64,000 nucleotides of DNA, from the NCBI GenBank assembly GCA_019843655.1, contig JACDQD010000104.1:6386001-6450000 (forward strand), written 5' to 3'. Shown in pieces: positions 11,811 to 23,085 of this stretch; the first letter of the stretch is position 1; each line of letters starts with the position of its first letter. The translations under genes and the position numbers were made by a program. Source of the stretch: Lethocerus indicus (lineage: Eukaryota > Arthropoda > Insecta > Hemiptera > Belostomatidae). The notes under the pieces are model-generated. The model saw only the letters and a program-made list of their open reading frames with translations. It was not told where the DNA came from and searched no databases.

Positions 11811-12992
11811 GATAACGCTATTACAGGTGGTAGAATTCATAATCGTAAAGCCAGGATGTATTCAGAAATACCTTGAAAATACAACATACAATATATACAA
11901 AAAAAAACGAAATATACAAACTTTCCAACGCTCTAGACCATAAAAATGGTGACGTGATTGTAGCATCTTCTCGAAAAACATTTCGCGGACGATATCCCAA
12001 GCGTGTCGAAAACAACAGGAAGTTGCGAACCAGGTGTACCTTGGATTATGAATTACATCCTTAATTAAAATAATATAACACGGACAGAACGATTTAGTCT
12101 GTCATTATGCTCGACGCTTTTCCATGAGATTGTAAATGTATCCCCCCCCCCCGTAACGCGTTATTACACCAAGAATGTTTTGTTTGTTTCTACTTTCAGA
12201 ATGATAATCCGAAAAAAACGGTGGATAACCTCTCGGGTCGGGTAAGGGGTAAGGCATGAGGGAAGCCGAGAAGAATTCGCCAAGAGGTGGGGGAGGCGGG
12301 GTGGGCGTTTCAAGAGGTGGCTCACGAACAAATGCTTTACGGATTCCGTCACCAAACTTGTTCCAATTGCGGAACATCCGTAGGGGCAGTGACATTGCAG
12401 CACCACACACGCTTAGCATTTCTCAGAGGATACACACACACACAATCTTGTAAGAGTATATTCCGTAGAAATTTCAGTGTTTCCAATACGCTTCCGGGAA
12501 TAAGTAAAAAACTATCTGGTGAAACTAACATTAGCCAAAGATCAAAAAGTTTAAGAAAATTTCAGAGCAACAATGAGTCGCTGGTGTTCCGGCATAGAAA
12601 CCTCGGCATCACTTTTATTATACACAAAATATTTAGCACCGTATATACCGCAATGAAAAACCGGAGTAAAATTGGAAATAACGGCTGCAGAAAGTACTGT
12701 AGAAATATTTGTAGTCCCTACAACTTGTAGTCAATGAAGTAATTAAAAACTAATTCGATAGCTTCGTGTAGGGGCACTGGACCATGAAATAGGGTGTGAG
12801 AGACTTACAGGCAAACTGATTTATGTTATACACATTGAGTAAAATTAAAGTTCAAATTTAAACCGAACAAAACCAACAAAAAAATGAATAATTTTGCTTA
12901 CCATATCCTTCAGAAAATGTTCAATACAATTTGTTATATTTGTAATACAATTATAATTGTAATTCAGGACTATAAGCAAATTGGTGACTTCT
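11811..12992. other. Non-coding stretch with C11 run
   Basis: A C11 run at 12142-12152 is followed by the palindrome TAACGCGTTA (12154-12163). A GA/GC-rich patch lies at 12256-12310. The plus-strand open frame at 12287-12730 (147 codons) has no recognisable domain. No supported gene is present. Confidence 0.5.
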
Positions 12993-13060
12993 TGGCCGCA
13001 TAAATGCAGATATTTCTCGATTTTGTTCCTGTGAGAAATGTCAGGAGTTCAAATCTGACG
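12993..13060 (+). mobile_element. Degenerate tRNA-like / SINE head
   Basis: TGGCCGCATAA (12993-13003) resembles a Pol III A box, and GAGTTCAAATCT (13045-13056) resembles a B box with the central TTCAA conserved. Between them ATTTCTC (13012-13018) pairs perfectly with GAGAAAT (13033-13039), like an anticodon or long variable arm. GTCAG (13040-13044) pairs with CTGAC (13055-13059). The whole is not a standard cloverleaf, so a decayed tRNA-derived element is the more likely reading. Chance assembly is possible. Confidence 0.3.
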
Positions 13061-14349
13061 GTTCAATCGGAAAAATTCAAAACTAACAATATTTTTCAAC
13101 TCCAGTCTCGGCGTGTGTGTGAGTTTAGTGTGGTCGGGACGACAGGGACTGGTATAGACTAGGTGAAGAGGGGCAGGGGGAGGGCCATGATATAGGAGGC
13201 CCCAGCACCGACCCAAAACCGGTTTTACCAATGCACGGCCCCAACATAGTTTACGATACCCGCCACCTACCAGACCGACCACTGTGGAAAACTTTTAAAC
13301 CAGAGTTAAAACCTTTATATTCATTCCTCTGACAACCTTCGTACGTGTCCGAAATAGGCGCTGTCCCAAGGCACAGGTCGATCGCGTCGACTTCTATTCG
13401 GTCAAAAGAATATCGATCAACATGTGGGTGTAGATCAACAATGTTATTATCCCATTCTGAAAAATAATAATGTCGTAGAAGATGGATACCCCATAAAACA
13501 ACTTTGTTAATAATCACGCAAAACAATTTAATTGTTGACATTAAGTCACGGTTATAAAATTTTAAATAATGAAATAAGTAATTTCCATGTTGCTTTATAT
13601 CGGTATTACACTTATAGTATAGTAACTGTCAAGTCGAAAACCCATAAATGAAATGTTAATGACAAGCGAGAGGAGACACATAATCCGTACCCTCTATCAA
13701 TGTTTTAAAACAACCAAGAATTTGTCAACATTAATGGGAATAATTCCGCCATAATAAGTTAGGTTATATTATGGCGTTACAATTTGTTGGACTGTCCTCT
13801 ACTCTAGTGATTTTATTTCAAGAAAAAAAGGAGTCTAAGCGGCACACATATCAAAGAGCTCTCCTCATTCCCAAATCCCTTGCGTTCCTTCGCTGTAGAG
13901 GATACTACATAGAAAACATCAAAACATTTTCCCCAGTTAGTTTGCAGACATTCTCTAATATTTGATCCCTTTTCATAGCCCCAAGAGAATAAAATATTAC
14001 TGATATAAAACTTCCTGAAAATCCCTGAACTGAGTTATATTTTACAAGGAATAGTATGTTCATCATACTTGCCCATCTACACTCTCGTTTGTGAACCTAA
14101 GCCACAAACACACTTGTGGGCCTAGTAAGTGTAAAGATATCTGGAGGCAGGACTTTACTGCAACCATTGTTAACTGTATTTCCACTATATTAACGTTCAA
14201 TACAAAAGCCATAAACCCAACGCGGAAGTCGCGGTTAGGAGGAACTCAAAGTTAAGGACGAATCGATTAGAAGAAATAACGGCCGGCGATCGCAGCGGAT
14301 TGCGAACTTTCACATAAATACAGCCATAACGGCGCTTATTTACAGAGGG
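13061..14349. other. Non-coding stretch
   Basis: A GC-richer unique patch runs from about 13104 to 13280, with purine-rich sequence at 13160-13190. The remainder is AT-rich. Open frames are short and unrecognised. Confidence 0.5.
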
Positions 14350-14369
14350 ATATATATATATATATATAT
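14350..14369. repeat. (AT)10 microsatellite
   Basis: This is a perfect alternating AT run. A shorter AT run follows at about 14495-14505. Confidence 0.9.
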
Positions 14370-16017
14370 CAACTGCCTTTATTTCTAACAAACTAGAGCG
14401 TAATTACATCCGACATTACAACCATTCGCTGAGACAGTTGTTACAGTTCCATAAATAAGAATTATAAACGCGATGACAGACTCGTTGAAGAAAAATATAT
14501 ATATAAATACGTCTTTCACGTGACAGTCAATACGGAACGGTCTATTTTCAGTAGGCAGCAAGCTGTTACGAACTCTATTTTAAAAGCTAGACACAAAAAA
14601 CCTGCGGGAGATGAAAAAAAATCTTGTCCGACACACATGTCCGCCTCATAAAACGCATATTTCTCTCGTACGAAGGCTCCGGTTCGGGAATGTCTGTTGT
14701 ATACAAGGAGCAGGGATAGATGCAGGAGAGATATTGAATTTTGTATTGTCACAAGGACAATTATTATCTTCCTTTTCCTAACACGTCGGAGATAGATCAA
14801 CGAATTAGTAGATCTCCCATTGAAAAGATAATTTTTGGATTTATTATGGGTACCGAATCACGCATCCAACTTTTAATAAATTACTCGTAAATACAATTCT
14901 GTTAGTAGTTATTTTTCCACAATTTTTCCCTTTGGACGTTTACTAATTGTTTTTAAATTTTATTTATAGTCAATATGAGCTGTGCAAATGCGAATTGCAA
15001 ACTAGCTAGAATATTTAAATTATAAAATACAAAAAAAATTCCAGCACAATGCCAAATGTTTAAAAACAGGTTTACGTAATATGGGATATAGAAATTATAA
15101 CACTCCGCTCTGGCAGTTGGAAAAATTTAACTCTTAGAGTTTTGGCCTGAAAACGGAGGAAAATTTGCAGTTCTCTCTTCTAGGTTGGTTTTTTGTTTTA
15201 TTTTTTAATTAAAAAAGAGAGAAAAAATAAGAAAGTAAAAAAAATAAAAATAAATAAAAAGGTTTGATGTTGAAGACGACCTTCGGTGGCCGGCCCAGGC
15301 GGCTAGCCCGGGAGGTTAGCTACCCGACGCCGGCTCTCACCAAGGTGAATTTATTCCCGTCCGATTCTTATTTAATTTAAATAAAACAGCGTAAAATATA
15401 TTTCCTTCTGGAAATTGTCTTCTCCAAAAAATAATACCAAAACTAAAAAGAGAGAACGGTGAAAGGGAGAATTTACATTTGAGAAGGGTTCATTAATGGA
15501 TAATTTCATCGTCTTGTAATAACACAAGTCAAAGGGATAATTATAGTAAGGGCATATTAATGTCGTATAGAATGTTTTTTTTTAGGAGATTATACATATA
15601 TTTTGTTATAACGATGATTGTTTCTCACAAATAAAGTCGAATTTTGCCCGTATAGCCGGAATTTGATGGTTCACCCTACCGACAGAATTTTGCTGAAACG
15701 ATAAAACGACAATAGAGACGTGCAATTGGCTCCGGACGCGCGACCGGGGAGAAAAACTCCGAGCTCGGCAATTAGAAAGTTCAGATAGCAGACGGCGTCA
15801 AGAGCTGGAGCTCTCCCGCGACAACGGACGAGGGGGGAGGGACTCTGAAACCGAGAGTCGAAATAATTCAACCCACTCAGCAATAATTAGGTTACAGCGT
15901 TCGGGATCACGCGTTTACAACGTGTTTCTTGCAGTATCCAAACTGGACGTTCTTCCTATACGAAGACATAGGAAAGAAAAAATGAATTAACTCAAATTGA
16001 ACATTTAGTTCAGATAG

Positions 16018-16020
<3 letters not shown>
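14370..16020. other. AT-rich stretch with an embedded GC island
   Basis: A low-complexity A/T-rich run (about 15187-15262) is followed abruptly by a GC-rich island at 15263-15350. The island is centred on CGGCTAGCCCGGGAGGTTAG, with GCCGG and CCGGC near its ends. The abrupt junction suggests a repeat insertion, but no family is recognised. A second CpG-rich patch lies at 15730-15850. No gene is supported. Confidence 0.45.

Positions 16021-16072
<52 letters not shown>
16021..16072. repeat. (TA)26 microsatellite
   Basis: This is a perfect 52-base alternating TA run in AT-rich surroundings. It can extrude as a cruciform when supercoiled. Confidence 0.97.
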
Positions 16073-16077
<5 letters not shown>

Positions 16078-16567
16078 AACAATACTAATTTTTATATGTA
16101 AATGCTTTTTTCCATATCGCCTCGTTCGTACACATAAACTCTACATTTTTGTAAGCCAACAAGAAATACATTATCTTACGACCATGTAATTGTAAATCGG
16201 TGCTATCGGCGCGGCCCCCAGTCTTTATTTTCTATACATTTCAAGTTTGCTATCGATCCGCCAAATGGTAACTACGGCAACACCCAACCCCATCAGCCAA
16301 CCAACATTCACACACAAAATGAGTTTGATCCCAACTACAGTTCCTGTCCTACTGAACTATAGTGGAAACCTAAAACCGGGATTCGGCGTGTGGCTTTTTA
16401 TAAGTCGATTGTAATACGCATTATCGTTGACAGCTTTAAAAACGTTTTGTTATCTTCCTATCAAACGGAGAGATTTCGACCCCCACATGGTCTCAAAATC
16501 GCGCCACCTTAAATAGGGACCACAGAAATTATTGAGCGAGCGGGCAATCCAAACGGTTAAAAACGTA
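16073..16567. other. Non-coding stretch
   Basis: Mixed-composition sequence lies between the (TA)26 array and the piggyBac-type element. I see no gene or structured motif. Confidence 0.5.
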
Positions 16568-17153
16568 TTAACCCTTTGCACTCGTATGTCGCCATATAGG
16601 CGACATAATACATTTTGTCGGTACCATACATTACAAAATTATGAAATATAATGTTTAATTTTTTGAAATGGCTTACTTATGTATATAGCTTCAATCAATT
16701 TAGAAATAAATAGATGCATTTGAATAGGCATTGTTATGTAAGGATTTTATCCACACACAGAATTTTATGTCCCAATCTATATTTTTAGATTATAGTCACA
16801 AATAAATCAATTTGACATTCGTTATCTTTTTACATGTCGGTTTCTTACTATATTGTATTAACTACATTATTTTTTTATTTTTTCTATATAATTCTTAAAA
16901 ATTATTAGTTATTCTAATACACACAGTACAGATTTTTACTTTCCCTGGCCAACCTGATCTCTAAATCAAAAAAATAAATTAAAAAATTCCCATCTTTTTT
17001 TAGTAAATATATATGTTGTTACGAAATATGTTGCTATAAAAATGTTTTTGTTATGATAGATATGGAAAAAAAAATCCGAGTCGATAGATAACTTACATAA
17101 ATATTAATACGTGTACAGTGTAATACAATTAATATACGAGAGCAAAGGGTTAA
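16568..17153. mobile_element. piggyBac-type MITE with TTAA target duplications
   Basis: A 578-base element (16572-17149) is flanked on both sides by TTAA (16568-16571 and 17150-17153), the hallmark target site of piggyBac transposases. Its ends are inverted: CCCTTTGCACTCGTAT (16572-16587) against ATACGAGAGCAAAGGG (17134-17149), 15 of 16 positions complementary. The CCCTTTG start is typical of piggyBac-like termini. Just inside the left end lies a 9-bp stem hairpin, TATGTCGCC-ATATA-GGCGACATA (16585-16607). The interior is about 80 percent A+T and has no transposase frame, so it is a non-autonomous element that would depend on a transposase encoded elsewhere. The near-identical ends and intact duplications imply a fairly recent insertion. 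Confidence 0.88.
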
Positions 17154-20121
17154 TCGAGGGGGCTGTGTGTTGTTGCCCCATCTAACATGGCACCGACACA
17201 TTTATTGTTTGTTTATTGCCACCCCCTTCTGGCTCTCGGCGGGGCTAATCGTTTTTTAATGTCCCGGCCGAAAACCCGGCCATTCCAGAAGACAAATAAG
17301 AAATCGTGACTGTCGAGAATGGTGGGTAGGGCGGGGGCGGAGAGGGCACCTGTTGTTGTAAAGGAGCACCTATCATCATCGGTCGCCGCCGCCTCCACTC
17401 ATCGATCAAAACCCTCCACGGCTCCCTCCCTCCCTCTCTCCCTCTGCTGACCATCATCACCGGCAACCATTCATTTCCAACTCGGGCCAGATTTGTTTTT
17501 CTTCAGCGGGAAACGTACACGAGGGCCGGGGCATTGGGATAATAAATCCAATGAAGGCAAAGCTTTATGACTCGTGCTATTTTCTAACTTATTTCGTATA
17601 AATTGAGAGCGACCGAACTGATTATACATACTGACACGGTCGGTAAAATAAAGTGAATCGAACACATACACACATCGCCATTGCACAGTAATTATGCCGA
17701 ACCGAATAAGCAGAAAATAGCACTAGCGATGCTATTCCAATCCCTCGCGAATTAGAATTCAGTTCTAGCTCTTTCTTTTGCGCCGTCCTCCAAAGACCAA
17801 AAAATTCCTTTCCAGAGGCAGTCCAGCCATTATATCAGTAGCATTATTACTCGACTTTGTCTTCGACGATATAGAACGGTAGACAATTTAAGATAAGTTA
17901 AATATTTTTTTCATTCCATGTTATACTTCCGCTTTCTATTAGGACTGACCAATTGTCAGGGCATATTTTGTGGTATTATACTGCCCCAGACACTGGTACT
18001 TCGCAGACTGTGTATCAGTGGGTCTTACCTTGTTTACCGATTTCGGATCAGTGGTCATTAAATGAAATTAGTTAGAAGTTAATTAATAAAATTATCCCAT
18101 AGCGGGGTTAGGACATTCTTTCTTTAAAAGGTGATTAGTGATCCACGTAATTTTTTTATACAGAAAATATAAATGAATATAGTCGTTTCCTTTGTATCAA
18201 AATGCACTAGGCTGAATGCCAACTGATTTCTGGATGGCCGCGTGGTGACTGCCAGAGTGAGACGGAGCTCAGACGGAGGCGTCCGAACAGAATTGATCAG
18301 ATCTGACCGAGACTCGGCCGCAAGATTTAATTGCTCGGACGGGGCGAAAAAAGGAGAACCTTAAAAAAGAAACCTTATAAAACGATTTACATTCTTCGGG
18401 TTCCTTTTTTTTGCCGTTGCGAAACGGTGTTGTGGTCAGACCGACATTGGACACCTCCGCTGTCCCCTACTAACCCAAAATGAACAACACTTCTCGAGGG
18501 GAGAAGAAAAAACTCCTCACGGCCAGTAGGATAAAAATAAGACGGACTTTTCTTAAATACAGAGTGTTACATGAGAAAACATCCGAGTGAATATTCTTCC
18601 CTAAGGCAAATTAAGTGGACAGCTGCGGATAAACGTGATTATTTCCTGCAGAGAATAGTTTGTATAAGAGTAATCTGTTGCACTTTTAGATTGACTCACA
18701 ATTGTAAAATTACGATAATTGATTTTTATCTTAGGAGAAAAACGAGAAAAGACAAAATTCTTATAAATCAAACTCTGACATTAAATCACTAAAGAACAAC
18801 CCGGGCTAAAGCCTATTATTAGTTTCCTTCCTGACAATCTCCAGAAACAAAACTCACGCAACTCTCGAAAATGCCCCACTGCGAATTAAAACCTAATTCT
18901 AACCCGAGTTCAGACTACTTTTTGAGTTCATAACTAAGAAACAAGAGAAGAGATTATAATTTCTTCACTGCAAGTAACCGAACATTACTTAGAAACAGAA
19001 ATGGTAACCATATAACAAAAGTGGAAACAGCGCAATATTAATGGTCAAAATGCATCGATCCTTCGTCCATTCTAGATCACAGTTCTATCTAGCCTTAATT
19101 TTTCCTCTCAACCTTAACTCAGTCATTTTCGAGCACGTAGACAATCCGGGAGCTCCATCCGCTCAATTCAAGAAACAGTTAGCAGATTAAGTCTAGATGA
19201 CATCTCCGTTTTCAGGAAACAAGTCGAATGATACGTAAATACGAAAAGACTACGGTCAAGGGGTTAATTGAAATTGTCGAGAAGATTGTGAAAAAAAATC
19301 AAATATGCGCCGACTCTAGGGTGAAGATCAGCCCCCTATTATGCGACCAGTTAAGATAACCTGAACTCGTGGAGCAATTAAGGAAACTGTGCCAGTACGA
19401 CCTCTCTTATCGCAACCAGCGCGACAGCCAACTATCCCAGCCACTTGAAGCCACTGACTCCGCGTGGATGAATTGTTCTGCCGACAATTTGAAATATATG
19501 TCCGCTTTCTTGCAGGTCCCTCGCCATTGGAGAATCCGAACAATCCTTAAAAGTCGCACGCCGCGAATGACCATAAACGAGAGACAAGTTTGTACACAAA
19601 GTTGATCCGTCCATTGGCTTTTGATGACCGAAAACAGTCGATGCAGATTTTCCCTGTTGTTGTGGGCGCCACCAGAGCGCGCTTTTTATGCGTCCGCCTG
19701 CATCTGTATTAATAATTCATATCAAAGCTAGGCAATGGAAGGTTTGAGGGGGGGGAGCAGGGAGGGACTTTTCCTCGTAAACTTTCAGAACTGGTAGACG
19801 GAAAACCGACCGGTTCTCGTAAATATCTTTTTGGGGGGTAGGGGGCGATGTGGGCCCCGACGGTTAACTCACGCCATCGGCCTTGCCGGCCCTAGAGCCC
19901 GGCGTTATTCTTAGATATGAATCTTTTATTGGTCCCTACCCCCGCCCCCACACCCCACAACTCCTACCAATCCCTCAAACTCTGAATTATTAAGAGGGCG
20001 TAGAAAAGAGAGAAAAATTTTTTTTTCTTACAGAAGCCTGTCGACAGAAATATAACTAGTCGAACGCACATCGAACTTTCTTGGCAAAATTCGTCCGAGC
20101 GACGATTCGGTGGGTGCAAAT

Positions 20122-20149
20122 CGTTGGCAATAGCCCTATAAGGGCAACG
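20122..20149. other. Stem-loop with 7-base bulge
   Basis: GCCCT (20133-20137) pairs with AGGGC (20141-20145) around an ATA loop. An outer stem CGTT/AACG (20122-20125 with 20146-20149) forms across a one-sided bulge. GGCAAT (20126-20131) and ATTGCC (20155-20160) could pair in a competing fold. It is too short for a microRNA precursor, and its function is unknown. Confidence 0.35.
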
Positions 20150-20651
20150 AATCGATTGCCCAAGATATTAACGACCGTTTTTATAATATTTTTCAAACTA
20201 ATAACATGACGGCATATGTAATACTATCGTTTAGAGAGAAAATAACACCCACCCATTTTACTCCTGCTGCAGCCCTTACTATGAGGAAATCATGTGGCCA
20301 TTTCCTCTTAAGGCGGCGCGTCGGGAGATTTTCCTGAAGGTAATGCGAGGAGAACTAATTTTCCATATTTAATAATTAAATTCACCATTATTAGTTTTTG
20401 GATAGTTTTGAATTGAAGGATTTATATATAGGTAAGCTGCAAATTCACGAGAAACAAAGTGGAGTGTTAACAATTTTACGAAGAGTAACGATTGAATTTT
20501 GTACTAGGTTGGACGGGTTGATGGAGCCCCACAGCTCAATTCTGTATCCCCAGTTAGATTTTAAAATACAAATGTATGAAACTAAATCAGATAATAAATA
20601 TCAAAATGGATAACATTGGTGAGAGAGCCGAACATTATTCATAGTTATCTC

Positions 20652-20674
20652 AGTGGCAGTGTTTAACTGCCACT
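20652..20674. other. Perfect 9-bp hairpin
   Basis: AGTGGCAGT (20652-20660) is perfectly complementary to ACTGCCACT (20666-20674) with a 5-base loop. The ACTGCCACT arm also occurs at about 1752-1760. No run of T follows, and no gene is adjacent. Confidence 0.5.
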
Positions 20675-20896
20675 CAAATTTTGAAAAATAAGAAATATTT
20701 CCTATTACTTTGTTAGGCGTTTAATTGATTATTAATCGCCTCTTAATTTAATAGAAGCGTCCGAATAAGGGCGGAGGGGCGGTGGCCCATTTGAATGGGG
20801 GACGTGAAAGTGGGCTGTCACCCCGCTTCTCTCTCTTTCTCTCTGTCTCTCTCTCCACAAACTCTTAATTGGGAGCTCAGATATATATATGCGCTT

Positions 20897-21062
20897 CTTT
20901 CCCCTTCTGACGTAATTAAGTCGTTAATTTTTATGGTATCGGCCGAGCACGAGCCAGGATCGAAAATTTATGCCGCGCCGGAATCGAACCGACATAATTT
21001 GCCGATCGCGTATTGCCATCATTTCATATTTATGAGATTTTTCATTGACAGGGGGCAATAAT
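20897..21062 (-). mobile_element. tRNA T-arm-like motif, probable tRNA-related fragment
   Basis: On the minus strand, 20977-20993 reads GTCGG-TTCGATT-CCGGC. This is a perfect five-pair T-stem (one G-U) with a canonical T-loop, and it contains the exact B box GGTTCGATTCC. It is followed by GCGGCAT, which could be a 3' acceptor strand. About 16 bases upstream TGGCAATACGCG resembles an A box with two mismatches. The A-to-B spacing is too short for a full tRNA, and no 5' acceptor strand pairs with GCGGCAT. A truncated tRNA pseudogene or SINE head is the best reading; conserved non-coding DNA with a fortuitous B box is the alternative. Confidence 0.35.
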
Positions 21063-23045
21063 CAGCGTTGGGATTAACACGATTAATTTCTTAAAGGACA
21101 GTTACTGCGTGTAAGTATCTAACTAAATAAAAAAAAAGTTTAATTCGATAACTTACGAGTTCTATATAATAGAATACTGACACGACGTAGAAATGGCTTC
21201 GACTGTGCCTACTAAACACAAATCAATTCGAACTAGGACGGATACTTTTCTGACATGGATTTCCCTACGCAATATGACTGATGCCACGCGAAAATGCCAG
21301 GAAACGTAACGAGCGGTAGAAAATTCTGTTGTCACAACACTCTCGATGTAACATATAACATACGCAAATGGAAATGTAACTGAAATCTAACTGCATACAA
21401 AATCGGAACTGTCATATTCCATGATGTTTCCAATAACCTTAAGAGTTTTAGTTATAAATATGCAACTACAACAGTGCATGCAGTTTAAAGATCGTTGCTG
21501 ATATCCTAAAAGGCTGTACACATCATAAACAGGAACGATTAGCAGTACCCAAAACACATTTCTCGAAGAAACTATTATTTCTATTTTTTTGTAATGTTTT
21601 TTCTTTATAGATAAGATCACAGTGTCCTTCTCTCTCTATCTGTTGAACTCTGAAACGGAATTCCAATTGGTGAGTAGTAAGTATAATACGCCGTCATTTG
21701 TTGTATACAAGGTGAACTTGAAGTCGCCAAGTCGCTACCGGTAGAATCTTTTTTCGACTTCACACGGGCTCATTACTCGCATTTCTCGAATATCTTTTAC
21801 CGACAACAAGAAATGAAATATTAAAAATGACGCGAAAATTCGTAATGAAACAAGTACTCTATTGGGACATGAACTGACTATACCGCGCGCCCGCATAATT
21901 TTAAGCGTTCACGATCTACAGCTCCCGTGTTCTAGATCAAGACCTTGAATAAGGACTTCGGGGGCGAAAAAAAAACTAATTCGAAACACAAATCCACGAG
22001 GGCGAAACACAAAACGCCGACCTCCATTATTTATGATGACTTTCAATATAATAACCTTAATTCTCCTACCCATTATTAACGCGTACCAAAATTCTGGTAG
22101 CTTTACCACACCATGCGGGCTGAAAAAATTTATAACGCCGAGAAATCACCCGCTGATCCGCGTATATTATTGAAAATTAATGTTTTCAGTCCTATCCCAG
22201 GTTACCGACAGATATTATAACATCCAGTTAAATCTTCAAATTAAAAAAAATGCGAGTTCCTCCCCCCACTAAGAGTGTCACCAATTCTGATTCAGACCTG
22301 TCCCGATACGATAACCATTAAACGATAAATCTAATATGATTTTTAGAAAATGAAACCATGTCTAAAACGCGTTCAATCATAGGGTGATATGGACAAAATA
22401 ATTCCTTCTTTATGGCATTGTGAGTATACCAGAACGACGAAAAATGTTTACTACGGGGGTGGATTATTGTGAACAACGAGACTATTATTTTTATATTTAT
22501 TAATTACAACATTTTTAATATAAACCGACCGGTCTATAAGAAAGTCTGTAGATTCTCTAAAGGTTTTCTGGGCTAAATACAGTTCTACTGCAGTGGAATC
22601 GGGCGGTTGGGAAAGGAAGACGTCAGCAGAGGGTTGCGTAATCGCCTCCTCAGCTATTGGAGGGCGGCGCGGCGCACCTATATCGGCTGAATCTACATTT
22701 TCTAAACGGACATGACTCATGTGTACCGTACTTTACTGGTCCACAGACCACTATGATGCAACCGCTAGACTTCCCAGCGTCTATATAATATTAGCGATCG
22801 AGTTTGGTTTCAAGGATAGAAAAAATAGTGCACGAAATGTTGAAGATTTAGGGTTATTGGATAGACCATATTCGGACGATCATAACTGAAGTCATTAGCG
22901 TATTGTCAAAAATATAAATAAACTTCTTACAGACGAATAATGCTTAGCTATAGATGGACTTAATACTTTATTAAGCAGTATCGAGATCTACTGGCCGTTA
23001 CGATTTAACGCTGCAGAATAATCTAGATGGCGGCGGAACAATATT

Positions 23046-23048
<3 letters not shown>
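21063..23048. other. Non-coding stretch
   Basis: AT-rich background with short unrecognised open frames. The minus-strand frame 22451-22720 (89 codons) has mixed composition but no recognisable motif. No repeat array is present. Confidence 0.5.

Positions 23049-23084
<36 letters not shown>
23049..23084. repeat. (CA)18 microsatellite
   Basis: This is a perfect CA dinucleotide run of 36 bases, able to adopt Z-DNA under supercoiling. Confidence 0.97.

Positions 23085-23085
<1 letters not shown>

Larger units (their letters stand above)
17154..20896. other. Non-coding stretch with hairpins
   Basis: No gene is supported. A patch at 17210-17480 has TCCC/CTCC-rich sequence. At about 18230-18310 a GGCCGCGTGG motif vaguely resembles a Pol III A box without a good B box. 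The segment 19340-19600 has balanced composition and overlapping unrecognised open frames on both strands. Pyrimidine-rich (TC)n-like sequence lies at 20826-20857. Hairpins at 20122 and 20652 are listed separately. Confidence 0.5.

Noticed and set aside
12287..12730. 147-codon plus-strand frame containing CSNCG
   Set aside because: A single CxxC-like motif is not a zinc finger, and the rest is unstructured and unrecognised.
18231..18310. GGCCGCGTGG as a Pol III A box starting a SINE
   Set aside because: No acceptable B box downstream and no tail or target duplication.
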